Of a stretch of 64,000 nt of DNA, positions 39,085 through 48,479 are shown piece by piece. The notes under the pieces were generated by a model. That model was not told the origin of the DNA. It saw only the letters and a list, made by a program, of their open reading frames with translations, and did not search any database. How positions within the stretch are numbered: position 1 is the first letter of the stretch; each line of letters starts with the position of its first letter. Both the position numbers and the translations under genes were made by a program. The DNA lies in NCBI GenBank assembly GCA_905480435.1, contig CAJQQK010000039.1, positions 1 through 64,000 of the forward strand, read 5' to 3'. The stretch is from an uncultured Hyphomicrobiaceae bacterium (GTDB taxonomy: Bacteria > Pseudomonadota > Alphaproteobacteria > Rhizobiales > Hyphomicrobiaceae).

Positions 39085-40689
39085 TTAATCGAGTTCTGTT
39101 TGTGGCGTTGATGGCTGTTTGTCAGGCCGGCGCCGGACGCCGAAATAGTAGACGATGACGCCAATCATCGCAAAGAACACCATCGAAATCGGGCTTTTGA
39201 AGAAGAAGAACGGGTCGGAGCCCGATGCCGAGAATGCCTGACGTAACGTTGTCTCAAGATTGTTCGCGAGAATAAACGCAATCACGAACGGCAGAACCGA
39301 CATATTCAACTTACGCATGAGGTAACCAATGAAGCCAAACGCAATCGCGATATACAGGCTCGCCATTGATGTGTCCTGCACATAAATCGACGTCAGCGTC
39401 AGCAACAGCACGCACGGCAGCAGATAGGCTTTTGGGATATAGACCATCACGCCCGTGGCTCGCATGAACAAGCCGCCAATCGTCCAGTTGAAAATGTTGC
39501 CAAGCACCATCGTCGTGAAGATGCCAAAGCACATCACGAGTTCGGGATTGACCTCAGTCGCATTGAAATTGAACACCGGCGGTCCGGGATTGAAGCCCGA
39601 TATGCTCTCGGTCGCCAGGATCAAGAACACCGCCGCCACATTGCCCGGAATACCAAGGCTCAGCACTGGAATTAAATTGGCACCCGACACGGCCGAATTG
39701 GCGGCTTCCGTTGCAGCCACGCCTTCCGGAATGCCGGTTCCGAACTCCTCTGGCTTGCCCGACATCTCCTTGCCGAACGAATACCCCATGGTCGCCGCCA
39801 GCGTTGTACCGATACCCGGCAGCGCGCCAATGAACGTGCCAATACATGCCGACAAACCGACGTAGGGAAAGATCTGCCGGATATCTGCCCAATGCAACTT
39901 GTTGTCACCGGATTGCTTCGGTCGCACAATCTTCGTGCTCGCCTTACGCTCGTTGTGCATGTCTTCCATGGCTTTAAAGACCTCACCGAGGATGAGCACA
40001 CCAAGGATGGCCGAAATCAAAGGTATACCTTGTGTCAGTTCAGGAATACCAAGCGTCAGGCGCGGGTACGGGTCCTCACCATGGGCGATCAGTGCGAGGA
40101 ACACACCGAAAAACGCGGCCAGCAACCCCTTCAGTACCGAGCTGCCAACAACCGCCGAAATAAACGACAACGACAGAATAATCAGCGCCGCCTTCTCCGT
40201 GAAGCCGAGATAGTTTTCAACCAAGATCGCGAGAAACGGCGCAGTTGTGAACAGTACGATGTCGCTAAACGTATCGCCGGAAGCGGACGAGAAATGCGCC
40301 ACGCGAAGCGCCTTGCCGCTCTGTCCTTTCTGCGTCATCGGATAACCATCAAAGGTCGTCAGCAACGCGTCCGGTGTCCCCGGCGTATTGAACAGGATTG
40401 CTGGCACCGCGCCACCAACCGTCGCGCCTTTCATGATGCCGATGAGAAATCCCATCACCGGCAACAGCGCATCAGAATCAACACCAAACACTGAGATCAG
40501 GATCGGCAACGAGACCGCCATCGCGAACGGTCCGCTGAGCCCCGGCGTGGCGCCGACGGCGATACCAGTCAGCAAGCCAAAGAACACCATCACGACAGTA
40601 ATCGAAATCGGTATGCCAAACAGCTCAAGAACCGGTGTCGCACCGAACACCGCCCAGATACCAGCGAAGATATACTCTGTTACCGTCAT
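39085..40689 (-). CDS. tctA: Tripartite tricarboxylate transporter large permease (TctA family)
   Basis: GATPGLSGPFAMAVSLPILISV, GGAVPAILFNTPGTPDALLTTFDGYPMTQKGQSGKAL, GALPGIGTTLAATMGYSFGKEMS. TctA signatures, multi-spanning. Confidence 0.93.
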   Translation of the reverse strand: MTVTEYIFAGIWAVFGATPVLELFGIPISITVVMVFFGLLTGIAVGATPGLSGPFAMAVSLPILISVFGVDSDALLPVMGFLIGIMKGATVGGAVPAILFNTPGTPDALLTTFDGYPMTQKGQSGKALRVAHFSSASGDTFSDIVLFTTAPFLAILVENYLGFTEKAALIILSLSFISAVVGSSVLKGLLAAFFGVFLALIAHGEDPYPRLTLGIPELTQGIPLISAILGVLILGEVFKAMEDMHNERKASTKIVRPKQSGDNKLHWADIRQIFPYVGLSACIGTFIGALPGIGTTLAATMGYSFGKEMSGKPEEFGTGIPEGVAATEAANSAVSGANLIPVLSLGIPGNVAAVFLILATESISGFNPGPPVFNFNATEVNPELVMCFGIFTTMVLGNIFNWTIGGLFMRATGVMVYIPKAYLLPCVLLLTLTSIYVQDTSMASLYIAIAFGFIGYLMRKLNMSVLPFVIAFILANNLETTLRQAFSASGSDPFFFFKSPISMVFFAMIGVIVYYFGVRRRPDKQPSTPQTELD

Positions 40690-40691
40690 CT

Positions 40692-41294
40692 CTACTGGCT
40701 CCCGTTCGGCGGCAGAAGTAGTGAATCAAACGGCACGTCATAAACAATGATCAACACCACAACAGCGGCGATAGCTGTGAAAACCACCCTCCAGCCGGTG
40801 CGGCCCTCGATCCAGGTAATCAGTCCACAAACGAGCGTGAACCCACCAACAACAAAACCGACATACTTGTAAGGAATGGTGTCAGTGAGTAAGCGGTATT
40901 CAGGCAGTGCCACACCAACCGACTGCAAAACTTTCACTGTCAGCGGCCCGCCCCATACCATCAATTGCAGACTGACAATCAACAGCAACGCCATCGTCAC
41001 AATGCTGATCAAATTGCTACGAGAAACGCCAACTGGCGGCTCACTTGAAACAGCATTTCGATTTGCAAGAAGACTGCTCAGCAACAGAGCAATGCTGGTG
41101 ATCAGCACCGCTATCGCCGCAGCGGTCGGCGCTAATGCATCCCCAACATCAATCGAGCGGCGTTCTTCGATTAGAACACCTGACTCAATGTCATTAGGTA
41201 TCCAAACGAACAATGTGAGTAGACTTGCTGCTATGAAACACAGCGCAAGTCCCAAGTTCCAGTTCCGGGTCTGCATAGTCGAAGGTTTCGCCAC
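40692..41294 (-). CDS. tctB: Tripartite tricarboxylate transporter small membrane subunit (TctB family)
   Basis: Multi-helix hydrophobic protein immediately upstream of tctA in the TTT order; YKYVGFVVGGFTLVCGLITWIEGRTGWRVVFTAIAAVVVLIIVYDVPF. Confidence 0.78.
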   Translation of the reverse strand: MAKPSTMQTRNWNLGLALCFIAASLLTLFVWIPNDIESGVLIEERRSIDVGDALAPTAAAIAVLITSIALLLSSLLANRNAVSSEPPVGVSRSNLISIVTMALLLIVSLQLMVWGGPLTVKVLQSVGVALPEYRLLTDTIPYKYVGFVVGGFTLVCGLITWIEGRTGWRVVFTAIAAVVVLIIVYDVPFDSLLLPPNGSQ

Positions 41295-41310
41295 ATACTA
41301 ATTGCAAAAA

Positions 41311-41332
41311 CGGGAAGGTTAGAGCCTTCCCG
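41311..41332 (-). terminator. Terminator/attenuator-like hairpin between tctC and tctB
   Basis: CGGGAAGG-TTAGAG-CCTTCCCG perfect 8-bp stem. On the minus strand it is followed directly by TTTTTG (+ strand gcaaaaa at 41305-41310). Confidence 0.75.
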
Positions 41333-41368
41333 TTTCGCGATCCATCCGGGCCGCAAGGCTGAACCGAA

Positions 41369-42312
41369 CTATTGTATCGTCGCCAGAACTTTTTTGTTGT
41401 TGGTAAGCTCGTCAGCAACTTGCTTGGCGAGTGCATCGCCTGTCTTCAGCGGCGGCTCGCCAAATGCACGCTTCACAAACGCACGCGCTTTTGATTTTTC
41501 GTCGCTCAGCACACCCTTAAAGGCAGCCGCAATAGCATCCTTCGCTTTCGGATCGATTCCCTTCGGTGCAAACACCACAAAAGTAACACCGAACTCGTAA
41601 GGAATGCCCATCTCCATCAGCGTTGGAACACTCGGTGACATCGTCAGACGTGTTGTCTCAGCAGACGCGATGTTGATCAGATCACCCGATTTAACACCCT
41701 TGACGTGAATACCGGCAATGAATCCGACGTCAACATCTTTGGCCATTAAGCCGTTCAATACCCCGCGTCCGCCTTTAGCCTTCACGGTATTAAACTTGAC
41801 GCCATACTTCTTCGAAATGAGGTAAGCAGCATCACCAAGGCGCGGCGACATGATTGCAAATTTTAGCTTGCCGCCCTTCGCTGCATTGACAACATCCGCC
41901 ATGTTCTTCCAACCACTGTCTTTTCGGACAACGAGGCCCATCTGAGTTGGCGCGGTAGAGATGATGTATTCGAAATCATCAGCAGTATAGCCAATCTTCT
42001 TACTGAGAAGCGGGTTGTAAGCAAACGTAGGCGTCACTGCCATGCCGATAGTCAGCCCATCGTCGCCCCGCCTTTTAGTGTACGCGCCAGATTTGACCCG
42101 CCTTTGCCAGCAACATTCTTGAAAATAAACTTCCAGCCGAGCTTCTTCGAAAGTTCTTCACCGATCAGCCGCGCCTGGGTGTCTGTCCCGCCACCAGCCT
42201 TAAAGCCGATGTTGAGCGTGATTGGACCCGACGGTTTCCATTCAGCCAGCGCATGCGTCGCCGGCACCAGTGTCAATGCTGTAATCAGTCCGAGTGATAG
42301 CGTCCGTTTCAT
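41369..42312 (-). pseudogene. tctC: TTT substrate-binding protein (TctC/Bug family), interrupted by an apparent 1-nt deletion
   Basis: ORF 42052..42381(-): MKRTLSLGLITALTLVPATHALAEW...GKGGSNLARTLKGGATMG*. ORF 41369..42043(-) continues as GLTIGMAVTPTFAYNPLLSKKIGYTADDFEYI. ATGGGCTGACTATC becomes in-frame if one C is added. From ATG 42312 the span is 944 nt (945 expected). Confidence 0.85.
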
Positions 42313-42600
42313 AAAATTCCTCCCAGAAGTCTTGTGTTTGTCCATGGTTTTTCTCAAATGGTGCGATACAGTAATTAACAAGTCAATCTTTCAACCAACC
42401 CGAATGCTGATCTCTGAAGCTGATGTCGCAACCACACATCATCGATCATGAACCAGGCGTTCAATTCGAGCTACCGTTCGAACAGGAACCAGTTAGTCTC
42501 ATCATCATGTCCGACAAGTATGGCGGTCGCGAGAAGCCCCGCCGTGTTGCCCCCCTGGCGCCACACTTCCACTCAAATAGTTTACGCAAGCGAACCATTC

Positions 42601-43845
42601 ATGAATCTTAACGACGAAGAACAAGCCATGTTGGCCGGCAAGCTGGGCGAGCCGAAACGTTGGGCCCTCGACCACATGATGAAGGTCGGCAAAATGTTCG
42701 ATGCTGCAGACTTCGTGCCTGTATCTCAAGCACACATGATGGCCGACACAGAGTCCCTCGGCAATGCCTGCGTCGAATTCCTTGAAGGGCTTGCTAGCCA
42801 TCCGCCCAAACAATGCCGTGTTGCCGTACCAATGATCACCGATCCACGAGGTGTTGATCTCAGCTACTACCAACCTCTCGGCCAGACCGAAGCCATGGCC
42901 AATCTGGAGCGGCGCACCATTGCAGCCTGTAGCCAGATGGGCATCCTGATGACGGATACCTGCATCAACTATCAGACCATCATGCCCCCACTGCTCGGCG
43001 ACCATGTTGCCTATGGCGACACCGGCGTCGTCATCTATTGCAACAGCGTTCTTGGCGCACGCTCCAACTTCGAAGGTGGCCCTTCTGCGTTGGCAGCCGG
43101 CCTCACTGGTCGCACGCCGCGCTATGGCCTCCACCTCGACAAAAACCGCAAAGCAACCAAGCGCTTCGTTGTCAAAGAGCAACCCAAGGGCCTGACCGAT
43201 TGGGGGGTCCTCGGCGGCTTGATCGGGCGGCTATGCGGTTCCTATTGGGAAGTACCGGTCATTGAAGGCATTGAAGTGGTGCCAACCTCTGACGAGATGA
43301 AACACATGGGCGCCGCCATGGCGAGCTTCGGCTCAACGCCGCTGTTCCACATCGTTGGTATCACACCAGAAGCACCCACACTTGCAGCTGTCTGCTTTGG
43401 CGCACCACCGCCGGCCCAGCAAATCACCAAGGCTGATCTCGACGCCCTGCGCAGTGATTTTGGCGGCAAAGGCGAAAAGGTCGATGTCGTTGTATTTGCC
43501 GCCCCGCAGCTTTCTCATGTTGAGATGCAACAGGTCGCCGATTTGCTTGACGGCAAACGCATCCACGCTGACACGTCCCTGATCGTGTGCACCGCACCCA
43601 CCGTTGCAGCCGACTGCGATCGACTCGGTATCATTCCGCGCATTGAAGCATCTGGTGCCAAGGTGCTGCGCGGCACGTGTTTCTATAACCAATACGCCCG
43701 CGAGATTGGCGAAGCTAACAACTGGAAACGGCTGCTCTCGAACTCAACCAAAATCGTCAACATCATAGCCGGTTACGGCTACGACCCAGCACTCGCCAGC
43801 ATGGAAGACTGCGTCGCATCAGCTGTCGCAGGAGAAATCGTATGA
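42601..43845 (+). CDS. Aconitase X catalytic (large) subunit
   Basis: MNLNDEEQAMLAGKLGEPKRWALDHMMKVGKMFDAADFVPVSQAHMMADTESLGNACVEFLEGLA...AYGDTGVVIYCNSVLGARSNFEGGPSALAAGLTGRTPRYGLHLDKNR: AcnX family. Confidence 0.9.
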   Translation: MNLNDEEQAMLAGKLGEPKRWALDHMMKVGKMFDAADFVPVSQAHMMADTESLGNACVEFLEGLASHPPKQCRVAVPMITDPRGVDLSYYQPLGQTEAMANLERRTIAACSQMGILMTDTCINYQTIMPPLLGDHVAYGDTGVVIYCNSVLGARSNFEGGPSALAAGLTGRTPRYGLHLDKNRKATKRFVVKEQPKGLTDWGVLGGLIGRLCGSYWEVPVIEGIEVVPTSDEMKHMGAAMASFGSTPLFHIVGITPEAPTLAAVCFGAPPPAQQITKADLDALRSDFGGKGEKVDVVVFAAPQLSHVEMQQVADLLDGKRIHADTSLIVCTAPTVAADCDRLGIIPRIEASGAKVLRGTCFYNQYAREIGEANNWKRLLSNSTKIVNIIAGYGYDPALASMEDCVASAVAGEIV

Positions 43846-44255
43846 CCGAACTCAAATGTCATGTCGGAATTGGCCCGCTCGTCGAAGGCACAGCACTGGT
43901 TGCTGATGACAATTTCTCTGCGCGGTATGACCTTGACCGCATCAAAGGCATCTTCTCTCGACCGCAACACAAACTGGTCGGTCAGTCATACGTCGACAAG
44001 ATCCTCGTGCTCAACACATCCAAAGGGGGCGTCGCATCGGCCTGGATGCTCAACGAAATGAAAACCCGCGGCATCGCGCCCAAAGCCATCTTGTTTAACG
44101 CAGCCAATACCATCCTTGCCCAGGGCGCAGCGCTTGCCGATCTCACCATGTGCGACCGCTTTGCGGATGGCGACATCACGAAGTTGATCAATACGGGTGA
44201 CACATTGCGCGTTGATCCGGCACAGGGTCTGGTAACCATCATCACTCGATTCTGA
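43842..44255 (+). CDS. Aconitase X swivel domain (small subunit, DUF126)
   Basis: ATGA overlap with the large subunit. VLNTSKGGVASAWMLNEMKTRGIAPKAILFNAANTILAQGAALADLTMCDRF. Confidence 0.88.
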   Translation: MTELKCHVGIGPLVEGTALVADDNFSARYDLDRIKGIFSRPQHKLVGQSYVDKILVLNTSKGGVASAWMLNEMKTRGIAPKAILFNAANTILAQGAALADLTMCDRFADGDITKLINTGDTLRVDPAQGLVTIITRF

Positions 44256-44284
44256 ACATCGAGCCTCGATAACGGAGAAGCCAC

Positions 44285-45136
44285 ATGGGCACTTACGGTT
44301 CAATCGACGTCAAACCGCTTGCCGGCAGCATGGGTGCTGAAATCGGCGGCGTCGATTTGTCGAAGCCCCTTGCCAACGAGCAGGTCGCCGACATCCATCA
44401 GGCATTCCACGACCACCTGATGATCTACTTTCGGAACCAAACCCTCTCCCCGAAAGCACAAGTCGGACTCTCTCAACATTTCGGCAAACCAGCGATTTAT
44501 CCGTTCCTGAAAGGCCTCGACGGCTTCCCCGAAGTCAACGCCTTGATCAAAACCGAGGACGACACCAAAGCGTTTGGCGGCACCTGGCACTCAGACACAT
44601 CCTACAAAGAACGCCCAGATCTCGGCACATTGCTCTACGCCGTCGAAGTGCCCCCCGCTGGTGGCGACACCTTATTCACAAACGCCTATCAGGCCTACGA
44701 AACGCTTTCAGCCGGTATGCAGGAAATGTTGTCTGACCTCATTGGCGTTTTCAATTCTGACAAACTCTATGCCGGTGGTCGCGCAGCGCAGGTCACCAAG
44801 CTCGGTGAAATGGGCAAAGCGGTGATTGCAACCGAAGTGTTCGAAGCCGAACATCCAATTGTCCGCACCCATTCCGAAACCGGACGCAAAGCCCTCTATA
44901 TCAGCCGCGCCCACACGTTGCGCTTCAAAGATATGACGGTTGAAGAAAGCACGCCGCTGATCAATTATCTCAGCGATCATATCGTGCGGCCTGAGCATCA
45001 GTGTCGACTACGTTGGGAGCCCGGCACGCTCGCTGTCTGGGACAACCGCTGCACGCAGCATCACGCCCTCAACGACTATCAAGGCCAGCGCCGCCACATG
45101 CACCGCGTCACCATCGAAGGCGATCGTCCGGTCTAA
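44285..45136 (+). CDS. TauD/TfdA family Fe(II)/2OG dioxygenase
   Basis: IYFRNQTLSPKAQVGLSQHFG, GGTWHSDTSYKERPDLGTLLYAVEVPPAGGDTLFTN, VWDNRCTQHHALNDYQGQRRHMHRVTIEGDRP. Confidence 0.93.
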   Translation: MGTYGSIDVKPLAGSMGAEIGGVDLSKPLANEQVADIHQAFHDHLMIYFRNQTLSPKAQVGLSQHFGKPAIYPFLKGLDGFPEVNALIKTEDDTKAFGGTWHSDTSYKERPDLGTLLYAVEVPPAGGDTLFTNAYQAYETLSAGMQEMLSDLIGVFNSDKLYAGGRAAQVTKLGEMGKAVIATEVFEAEHPIVRTHSETGRKALYISRAHTLRFKDMTVEESTPLINYLSDHIVRPEHQCRLRWEPGTLAVWDNRCTQHHALNDYQGQRRHMHRVTIEGDRPV

Positions 45137-45174
45137 TACAACCCGCACCGTCTCTAGTAAGTTATTGCTCGCAA

Positions 45175-45915
45175 TCAGTGGCGCTCAAGAAGACAACCGT
45201 AGCCGGCGATCGCATCATTCACGCCAGCCAACCGCAACGCATGCCACAAGGTCGCCTGTGTTGATGTAATCACCGGCTTGCCAAGTGCCTGCTCCAATGC
45301 TGCGATCACGGTATGCGATCGCGTGTTGAGGCATGAGATAATCAGCGCTTCCGCCTTAGGATCGCATCCCTTCATGCCTAGTTCGAACAAGGCACCGGGC
45401 TCAGGTTCCGCCAATGCAAAGCCATCCGAAATCCCAAGGAATGCCCCACCGACTACATTGAGTCCGGCTTCACCAAAATAGCGATGCTCCATCTCATCAA
45501 CTTCAGCCGGATACGGCGACACTACGGAAACAGTCTTCGCACCAAGTGCCTCAGCGGCAGACACGATTGCATAGGCCGCCGTTGTTGCTGACACCGAAAA
45601 GTCATCCGCTATTTCACCACGCAGATGCGCATCATAATTGACGCCCTGGACAATACTCGACGCTGTGCAGCCATAAGCAATGACATGCGGGTGAATACTC
45701 GACAGTTGGCGCAATGCCGCTTTGCCCTCAGTACGATCCATCTCGCACAGCGTCTCGGCTGTTGTGTCAGGCGCCATAAACATCCGTGAGAAATGCACAC
45801 TCACACCATCCGGCACGACGCGGGCAGCCCATGGCTCCATGACCGTATTGACACTCGGCACCACAATGCCAATCCGCGCCCTCCAACCGTCACCGTTCAG
45901 GAAACGTTTCGACAT
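45175..45915 (-). CDS. Maleate cis-trans isomerase/arylmalonate decarboxylase-like (Asp/Glu racemase superfamily)
   Basis: IGIVVPSVNTVMEPW, VIAYGCTASSIVQGVNYD (Cys 1), EALIISCLNTRSHTVIAALEQALGKPVITSTQATLWHALR (Cys 2). Confidence 0.85.
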   Translation of the reverse strand: MSKRFLNGDGWRARIGIVVPSVNTVMEPWAARVVPDGVSVHFSRMFMAPDTTAETLCEMDRTEGKAALRQLSSIHPHVIAYGCTASSIVQGVNYDAHLRGEIADDFSVSATTAAYAIVSAAEALGAKTVSVVSPYPAEVDEMEHRYFGEAGLNVVGGAFLGISDGFALAEPEPGALFELGMKGCDPKAEALIISCLNTRSHTVIAALEQALGKPVITSTQATLWHALRLAGVNDAIAGYGCLLERH

Positions 45916-45951
45916 TGCTGGCTCCCTTATTGTAGGCGGCGTGTGCGGCCA

Positions 45952-46722
45952 TTAATTCGCCGGTGTCCGAACCCTAAAATCATTCCCACCAGACGCATCC
46001 TTGCCGCGCAGCAAAAACAGCGAATGATGCGACATGTCAGAACCACCGCGTTCCGCATGCCGCTGACGAGCCAGTTCGCGATCATAAACGGACGTCGTCG
46101 GCATCAACCGCAGCGTCATGCCTCGACGTGGCTTCACCGATCGGTTCTCCTCCGAACCGTGCGCGATATAGATGTCATGCAGTGCCATTCCGCCAGCCGG
46201 CAGGATCAGGTTCTCGGCAATACTCTCGTCATACTCCGACTTGGCAAGCTCACGATTGAGCGTGTAGTCCGCATCCGGCTTCACCTCATGTGCCATCAGC
46301 CGGGTATCCTTATGCGAACCCGGGATATATTTCAGACATCCGTTCTCTTCCGTCGCCTCATCGATCGCGATCCATACCGTACATGTTGCGAGCGGCTGGA
46401 TCGGCCAGTACTCACCATCTTGGTGATACGGCGTCTTCTTGCCGTTAAGCGCGGGCTTGGCAAAAAAGCTCATGTTCCAGAGACAGATATCCGGCCCGAT
46501 CAACTGCGCCGCCATCTCCAAAATCTCAGGATCGCGCGCATAATTGAGAAACCCGAGATCGTAGCTCAATAGCGCCGAGCAATTATCTCTAAAATCCGGA
46601 TGTTTCGCGAGCAACCGATCATGGTCGGAACGGATCCGCTGCAGCGTCTCCTCGGGCAACCGATAATCCGGAACCACGTATCCCTTTTCATGATACGTCG
46701 CGACCTCAGCTTCGCTCAGCAT
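45952..46722 (-). CDS. Phytanoyl-CoA dioxygenase family protein
   Basis: YHEKGYVVPDYRLPEETLQRIR, TPYHQDGEYWPIQPLATCTVWIAIDEATEENGCLKYIPGSHK, LHDIYIAHGSEENRSVKPRRGMTLRL. Confidence 0.9.
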   Translation of the reverse strand: MLSEAEVATYHEKGYVVPDYRLPEETLQRIRSDHDRLLAKHPDFRDNCSALLSYDLGFLNYARDPEILEMAAQLIGPDICLWNMSFFAKPALNGKKTPYHQDGEYWPIQPLATCTVWIAIDEATEENGCLKYIPGSHKDTRLMAHEVKPDADYTLNRELAKSEYDESIAENLILPAGGMALHDIYIAHGSEENRSVKPRRGMTLRLMPTTSVYDRELARQRHAERGGSDMSHHSLFLLRGKDASGGNDFRVRTPAN

Positions 46723-46876
46723 TTGCCACCCTCCTGATCAACCTATTACTCCTCGGCTCAACACGACTATGCGCCAAGACATTGCATCAACGCCAATTCC
46801 ACGGCTAGATGAGTTGAACAGCATCGTCAATCTCTCTGCCGATAGAGACAACGCGCCCCAACTGGAACAACGCATC

Positions 46877-47446
46877 ATGCTCACGCTCTACTACGCCCCT
46901 GGCTCAAGCTCATTTGCAACCCACATCGCGCTCCATGAAGTCGGCGCCACGTTCGAAACCCACCGCCTATCCATTCCCGACAAAGGCACCCACACGCCAG
47001 AATACCTCGCCATCAATCCCGCAGGCAAAGTTCCAGCCCTGGCGATCGACGGTCGTATCCTGACAGAAGTTGCAGCTACGTTGTTCTATCTGGCAAAGAC
47101 TTACCCCGACGCTGGACTATTCCCGCCGGACACGAACATCGAGGCTCAAGCCCAAGTCCTTTCCTGGATGTCATTTGTGGCATCCGGCCTGCATCCCGTC
47201 TGGAACAAAGGCCTCGATCTTGCGCTGCCAGCATTCGAAATCGCAGACAAACGTCTCGGTGACAGCGAATGGGCGGCTGACACCTACTCGATCGCCGACA
47301 TTCACCTGTTCCGCCTCTACTGGCGTTTATCCGGCGTCAACGATCTTGCCCCCGGCAGCTTCCCCAACCTCAAACGCCACCACGATCAAATGCTGCAACG
47401 CCCCGCTGTCATCCGCACCATTGAGGCCGAGACTTCAGGCACCTGA
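46877..47446 (+). CDS. Glutathione S-transferase family protein
   Basis: MLTLYYAPGSSSFATHIALHEVGATFETHRLS...INPAGKVPALAIDGRILTEVAATLFYLAKTYPDAGLFP. Confidence 0.9.
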   Translation: MLTLYYAPGSSSFATHIALHEVGATFETHRLSIPDKGTHTPEYLAINPAGKVPALAIDGRILTEVAATLFYLAKTYPDAGLFPPDTNIEAQAQVLSWMSFVASGLHPVWNKGLDLALPAFEIADKRLGDSEWAADTYSIADIHLFRLYWRLSGVNDLAPGSFPNLKRHHDQMLQRPAVIRTIEAETSGT

Positions 47447-47492
47447 AATCTTACTGCAAGTTTCGTTTCCAACCATCAGGAGAACCCAGACC

Positions 47493-47924
47493 ATGAAGAT
47501 TAAGCGCATCGAACACATCGCTGTTGCCGTCAAAAGTATCAAGGCGATGCGCGATATTCTCGAAAACAAACTCGGCATTGAAATGGAATACGAGGAGCAC
47601 CTGCCTGAGCATGCAACAAGCCTCGCAATGTTCCCAATCGGCGAAACGTACATCGAGTTGCTCGAGTCCGACAAACCAGATACTGGCACCAGCAAGTGGA
47701 TCGCCGAACACGGCGAGGGCCTGTTTCACATCTGCCTCGAAGTTGAAGATATCGATGCGTCAATCGTGGAATTGCGCGAAAAAGGTATGAAGTTCCAACA
47801 AGAGGAACCGCTGATCGGCCACGGCAACTGCCGCATCATCTTCCTTGACCCAGCTTCCACCGGCAACATGGTCATCGAACTTGCCGAAATGCCCAAAGAG
47901 CCACACGTACACGCAGCCGAGTAA
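47493..47924 (+). CDS. VOC-family protein, methylmalonyl-CoA epimerase-like
   Basis: IKRIEHIAVAVKSIKAMRDILENKLGIEMEYEEHLPEHATSLAMFPIGETYIELLES...GLFHICLEVEDIDASI...FLDPASTGNMVIELAE. Confidence 0.87.
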   Translation: MKIKRIEHIAVAVKSIKAMRDILENKLGIEMEYEEHLPEHATSLAMFPIGETYIELLESDKPDTGTSKWIAEHGEGLFHICLEVEDIDASIVELREKGMKFQQEEPLIGHGNCRIIFLDPASTGNMVIELAEMPKEPHVHAAE

Positions 47925-47962
47925 ACACCAACTCCGCGCTGCCTATCACTGTCATGACATCA

Positions 47963-48427
47963 TCAACGCGGCGGCAGTTCACCAATGTTGATGATGTCGT
48001 ATTTCTTGTTGAGCGCAGTCATCTTGGCTTGGTCAGCAAAATCGGCTTCAGTCATTTTGGCTAACTCGGCGAGAAACTGATCAAATCCCGATGGTTGGAA
48101 AATCATCAACATCCTCGCATCCGACGTCCCGTCTGCCAGCACACAGGCATGCGGGACACCGGGTGGAATGTGCAGACAAGCTCCAGCCGTCGCCGTCATC
48201 CAGTCACCGTCAACATAGAAATCAATCTCACCGGCCAGAACATAAAACGTCTCCGCATGAAACTTATGAAGATGGAGCCCGAGCTGAAAATTGGCCTTCA
48301 GGTTATCTTCCATCAGCGTATACATGCCCCCGGTATCATCCGCCGACACTTTCACGAACGTATGGTCAGCCGACCAATCGTAGTTGAGACCACCCTGCGG
48401 CGGCACGAACGAATAGCGCTTCGTCAT
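47963..48427 (-). CDS. Cupin-domain protein
   Basis: NFQLGLHLHKFHAETFYVLAGEIDFYVDGDWMTATAGACLHIPPGVPHACV. Confidence 0.88.
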   Translation of the reverse strand: MTKRYSFVPPQGGLNYDWSADHTFVKVSADDTGGMYTLMEDNLKANFQLGLHLHKFHAETFYVLAGEIDFYVDGDWMTATAGACLHIPPGVPHACVLADGTSDARMLMIFQPSGFDQFLAELAKMTEADFADQAKMTALNKKYDIINIGELPPR

Positions 48428-48479
48428 TGCTGTGCATCCATACCTTGAGAAACGCGTGCCGCAGCATACATCTCAAAAC

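Noticed and set aside
42050-42070. Programmed ribosomal frameshifting in tctC
   Set aside because: No X XXY YYZ slippery heptamer at the break, and TctC proteins are not known for recoding; a one-base deletion or sequence error is simpler.
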